Assembly: GCF_019649055.1 (NCBI RefSeq)
Contig: NW_026570252.1
Coordinates: 558,001 to 622,000, forward strand
Length of the DNA: 64,000 bases
Source: Paramacrobiotus metropolitanus
Lineage: Eukaryota; Tardigrada; Eutardigrada; Parachela; Macrobiotidae
Direction: 5' to 3'
Positions 63,101 through 64,000 of the stretch are shown in pieces. The translations under genes and the position numbers were made by a program. Each line of letters starts with the position of its first letter. Position 1 is the first letter of the stretch. The notes under the pieces are model-generated. The model made no database searches, had not been told where the DNA came from, and saw only the letters and a list, made by a program, of their open reading frames with translations.

Positions 63101-64000
63101 CCATGTGATGACCGATTGCCGTCACATTGCATCGCTTAAAAATTTCTTTAAATTGGAAAATTGCTTGAAAAATTCATGTTTGTAAATTCCCGTGCTGCTT
63201 TATATTTTTACCGATGAGAATACCTGTGCTGAATAATCGTGGTGTAAGGGTGTGCGAAATCTGGCTAAAGATGGTGGCTGATTGTCGTCATTTACCACTG
63301 AATAAAAATTTATTAAATGTGAAGATTGCTTGTCAAATGACTGTTTTTAAATTCCCTGGCTAATTTATGTTTTTATCAATGATAATAATTATGCTGAATA
63401 ATCGTAGTGTAAGGGTGCAGAGTCAGGCCCGTATGGCTCCCATTTAGTACCGATTAACAATGGCATAAATTCGAAAATTGCTTGTAAAATACAAATTTTT
63501 AAATTCCCTTGCTAATGTATATTTTTTATCAATGATAATAATTATGCTGAATAATCGTAGTGTAAGGGTGCAAATTCTGGCCCAAATATTGACTGTGCGC
63601 CTTCATTTACCATCGATTAAAATGTAGTAAATTTGAAAATTACTTGTAAATGAATGTTTTTTTTAAAATCTCTGGCTAATTTTTTTTTATCAATGATAAT
63701 AATTTTTGCTGCATAATTGTAGTGTAAGAATGCAGAACCTGAGCCAAAAGATGGATAATTACTGTCGTTTAATACCGATCAGAAGTTGAATAAATTCGAA
63801 AATTGCTTGTAAAATGAGTATTTTTAAATTCCCTGGCTAATTTATGTTTTTCTAAATGATTATAATTATGCTGAATTATCCCAACAGCTTCATCATCATT
63901 CCCTTTTTAATGGAGCTGCGCTCGCTGATGGACTGGATCTGGACGGACACGTCCATGTCCATGTCCGAATGGCTGAAGTTAGAAGATATCTACGCGAATA
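36110..64000 (+). CDS. Piezo: Piezo mechanosensitive cation channel, 3' end missing
   Basis: Twenty-three exons are visible: 36110-36179, 36474-36569, 38306-38425, 38624-38666, 39364-39801, 41094-41250, 41894 (or 41876)-42049, 42265-42297, 43226-43681, 44737-45075, 45932-46080, 47036-47342, 48237-48592, 49118-49464, 51054-51516, 54228-54642, 55270-55459, 56321-56451, 56731-56874, 57613-58184, 59591-60140, 61722-62326 and 63888 onward. All join in frame, giving about 2,083 residues. Piezo landmarks include SYIMSLIAMMSWSVIYHSW, VFQLVLVLTVHG, WYFVKCVYFLLSAYQIRSGY and MELRSLMDWIWTD. A charged coiled coil (KVMEKIRRKVERIRERQKR, about 1340) matches the beam. The acidic DYYMFEDSDSDEDD follows. The blade's repeated transmembrane units are present. 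The rest of the anchor, the extracellular cap and the pore lie beyond the window. Exon 16 has an unusual Ala/Gly-rich insertion. Confidence 0.96.
39944..40172 (+). repeat. Two relic copies of the Piezo exon 5 donor end
   Basis: The exon 5 end (GGATAAGGACTCTTTCCC then TCACG|GTAAGG, at 39779-39807) recurs at about 39952-39981 with donor GTATGG, and at about 40138-40168 with donor GTAAGG. The intron sequence between them also repeats (TTTTTTGCCGAATATTT). Period is about 175-187 bp. Confidence 0.85.
42990..43200. repeat. Tandem duplication upstream of Piezo exon 9
   Basis: Two units of about 105 bp share ACGC-GCGCCG-TGAAAAATA, GCCGCA-TTTATTAAAAAA and TTCATTGGAA/TTTATTGGAA words. The second ends about 25 bp before the exon 9 acceptor. 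Confidence 0.65.
44295..44736 (+). repeat. Tandem copies of the Piezo exon 10 acceptor edge
   Basis: Two relic copies of the exon start (TCCATGTTCACCTTCTTTTT) lie at 44312 and 44526, upstream of the real start at 44737. Period is about 212 bp. The first keeps an AG acceptor; in the second it is GG. Intron words such as TTTGGCTGGTGAATATT are repeated too. Confidence 0.88.
46860..47015. repeat. AT-rich tandem repeat upstream of Piezo exon 12
   Basis: Three or four units of about 45 bp carry GAAATAAATAAATTGAAAT followed by TTGCATAAATTT-like words. They end about 20 bp before the exon 12 acceptor. Confidence 0.65.
49525..50390. repeat. 430-bp tandem duplication in Piezo intron 14
   Basis: Two units share GAAGCTCG-CTTGATTTTGCAG, GGTATGAAAACGTGTCT, GCCTCTGCACTACAATCT and TTAGACTACTATTCCGGTAA at a constant offset of about 430 bp. 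Each includes a reverse-oriented A-box-like tag. Confidence 0.9.
50755..51060 (+). repeat. Five-unit repeat of the Piezo exon 15 acceptor edge
   Basis: Units of about 60-75 bp each have TATTTTTATGAAATATA, TTTGCCCTTTTTTT and a version of the first exon bases (CGTATCCCTGGGATCGG in the real exon; CCTTCATGGGATC, CCTCCATGGGAT, CGTATCCGTGGGATCG and CCTCCATTGGATT upstream). Only the last unit has a CAG acceptor. Confidence 0.85.
51767..51800 (+). repeat. A-box-like tag with adjoining B-box-like word
   Basis: GCGTAGTGCAGTGGC fits the Pol III A-box pattern (TAGTGCAGTGG). It is followed within 10 nt by GTTTGAGTCCCG, close to a B box (GTTCGANTCC). The spacing is too short for a tRNA, so this looks like an internally deleted tRNA-derived repeat head. 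Confidence 0.5.
54066..54131 (+). repeat. Relic copy of the Piezo exon 16 start
   Basis: From TAAACAG onward the first about 46 exon bases (GTGGAACATTTTCCTCAC... to CTGCTCAAA) are repeated almost perfectly 154 bp upstream of exon 16. The acceptor AG is kept. One substitution turns CACGGGTAAC into CACCGGTAAC. The copy then diverges. Confidence 0.9.
57200..57612 (+). repeat. Six-unit repeat of the Piezo exon 20 acceptor edge
   Basis: The acceptor plus first exon bases (GCAG|CGCAACACCCTGAG) has upstream versions at about 57208, 57297, 57375, 57455 and 57535, most of them with an intact CAG. Period is about 76-90 bp. The two nearest read CGCAACAGCCTGAGA and then hit in-frame stops, so using them would truncate the protein. 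Confidence 0.88.
60180..60740. repeat. T-rich tandem repeat in Piezo intron 21
   Basis: Roughly seven diverged units of 60-90 bp share TTGATTAAATTTGGTATTTTTTTA, in parts, and TTTTTTGGACGATGTA. Confidence 0.7.
60778..60815 (+). repeat. Relic copy of the Piezo exon 21 donor end
   Basis: AGTACGTCGCGTGCCGCCGA followed by TGTCACTGA matches the exon 21 end AGTACGTCGCATGCCGCCGA|GGTCAGTGA at 60120-60149. The donor GTCAGT has become GTCACT. Confidence 0.85.
61479..61530 (+). repeat. Relic copy of the Piezo exon 22 start
   Basis: TAG|GTGGTCTTCACGCCGGACGT and the following GGATGTGAAAGAAACCCGCATGAGCGGA repeat the first about 48 bases of exon 22 with few changes, 241 bp upstream. The acceptor AG is intact. 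Confidence 0.9.
62895..63885 (+). repeat. 163-bp tandem array carrying the A-box-like tag
   Basis: Six units have the tag AATCGTAGTGTAAGGGTG starting near 62908, 63073, 63237, 63401, 63553 and 63716, a spacing of 152-165 bp. Other shared words are GATTGCCGTCATTTACC, GAAAATTGCTTG and TTTTTAAATTCCCTGGCTAA. The array ends at the acceptor of Piezo exon 23 (63887). Confidence 0.92.

Noticed and set aside
1-64000. CRISPR arrays, rRNA genes or bacterial operons
   Set aside because: None are present. The spliced gene structure is eukaryotic throughout, and the tandem repeats lack the spacer pattern of CRISPR.

Overview
This is a eukaryotic nuclear window. Genes are split by many short-to-medium GT-AG introns, exons are GC-rich, and introns and intergenic DNA are strongly AT-rich. 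Every recognised protein is of animal type: a Piezo channel, antiquitin, tafazzin, NUBP2 and a GnRH/AKH/corazonin-type GPCR. Together with an unrecognised Trp/Asp-rich protein, this suggests a small invertebrate. I favour an ecdysozoan such as a tardigrade, but that assignment is inference. I rebuilt the exon models by hand from splice sites and reading-frame phase. All five completed multi-exon models close exactly in frame.

Layout. 1-1.8 kb: a 636-bp TIR element (MITE-like) beside a frame-broken protein-kinase fragment. 2.99-7.03 kb (+): a three-exon gene for a 595-aa unrecognised protein, with a tRNA-like sequence in intron 1 and a second TIR element in intron 2. 8.5-13.5 kb (-): a three-exon peptide-GPCR gene of 387 aa. 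13.5-17.7 kb: no recognised gene, with a satellite-like array and a 10-bp minisatellite. 17.7-18.4 kb (+): a single-exon disordered protein. 19.3-23.6 kb (-): tafazzin, six exons, 255 aa. 25.2-26.5 kb: decayed copies of the last segment of the next gene. 26.55-31.0 kb (-): ALDH7A1/antiquitin, four exons, 541 aa. 31.0-31.9 kb: a divergent promoter region containing a duplicated block. 31.9-35.0 kb (+): NUBP2/Cfd1, seven exons, 277 aa. 36.1-64.0 kb (+): Piezo, 23 exons visible and about 2,083 residues, running off the right edge before the pore module.

The genes do not form a pathway. Tafazzin (cardiolipin remodelling) and ALDH7A1 (lysine catabolism) act in mitochondria. NUBP2 acts in cytosolic Fe-S assembly. 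Piezo and the GPCR are membrane sensors.

Two patterns stand out. First, at least eight exons have nearby tandem copies of their own edge, including the splice site. Examples are Piezo exons 5, 10, 15, 16, 20, 21 and 22, and the C-terminal segment of ALDH7A1. Other introns carry tandem arrays lying directly against an exon. Second, a short tag close to GTAGTGCAGTGGC, resembling a tRNA A box, recurs more than 30 times on both strands, and one version is amplified into a 163-bp tandem array.
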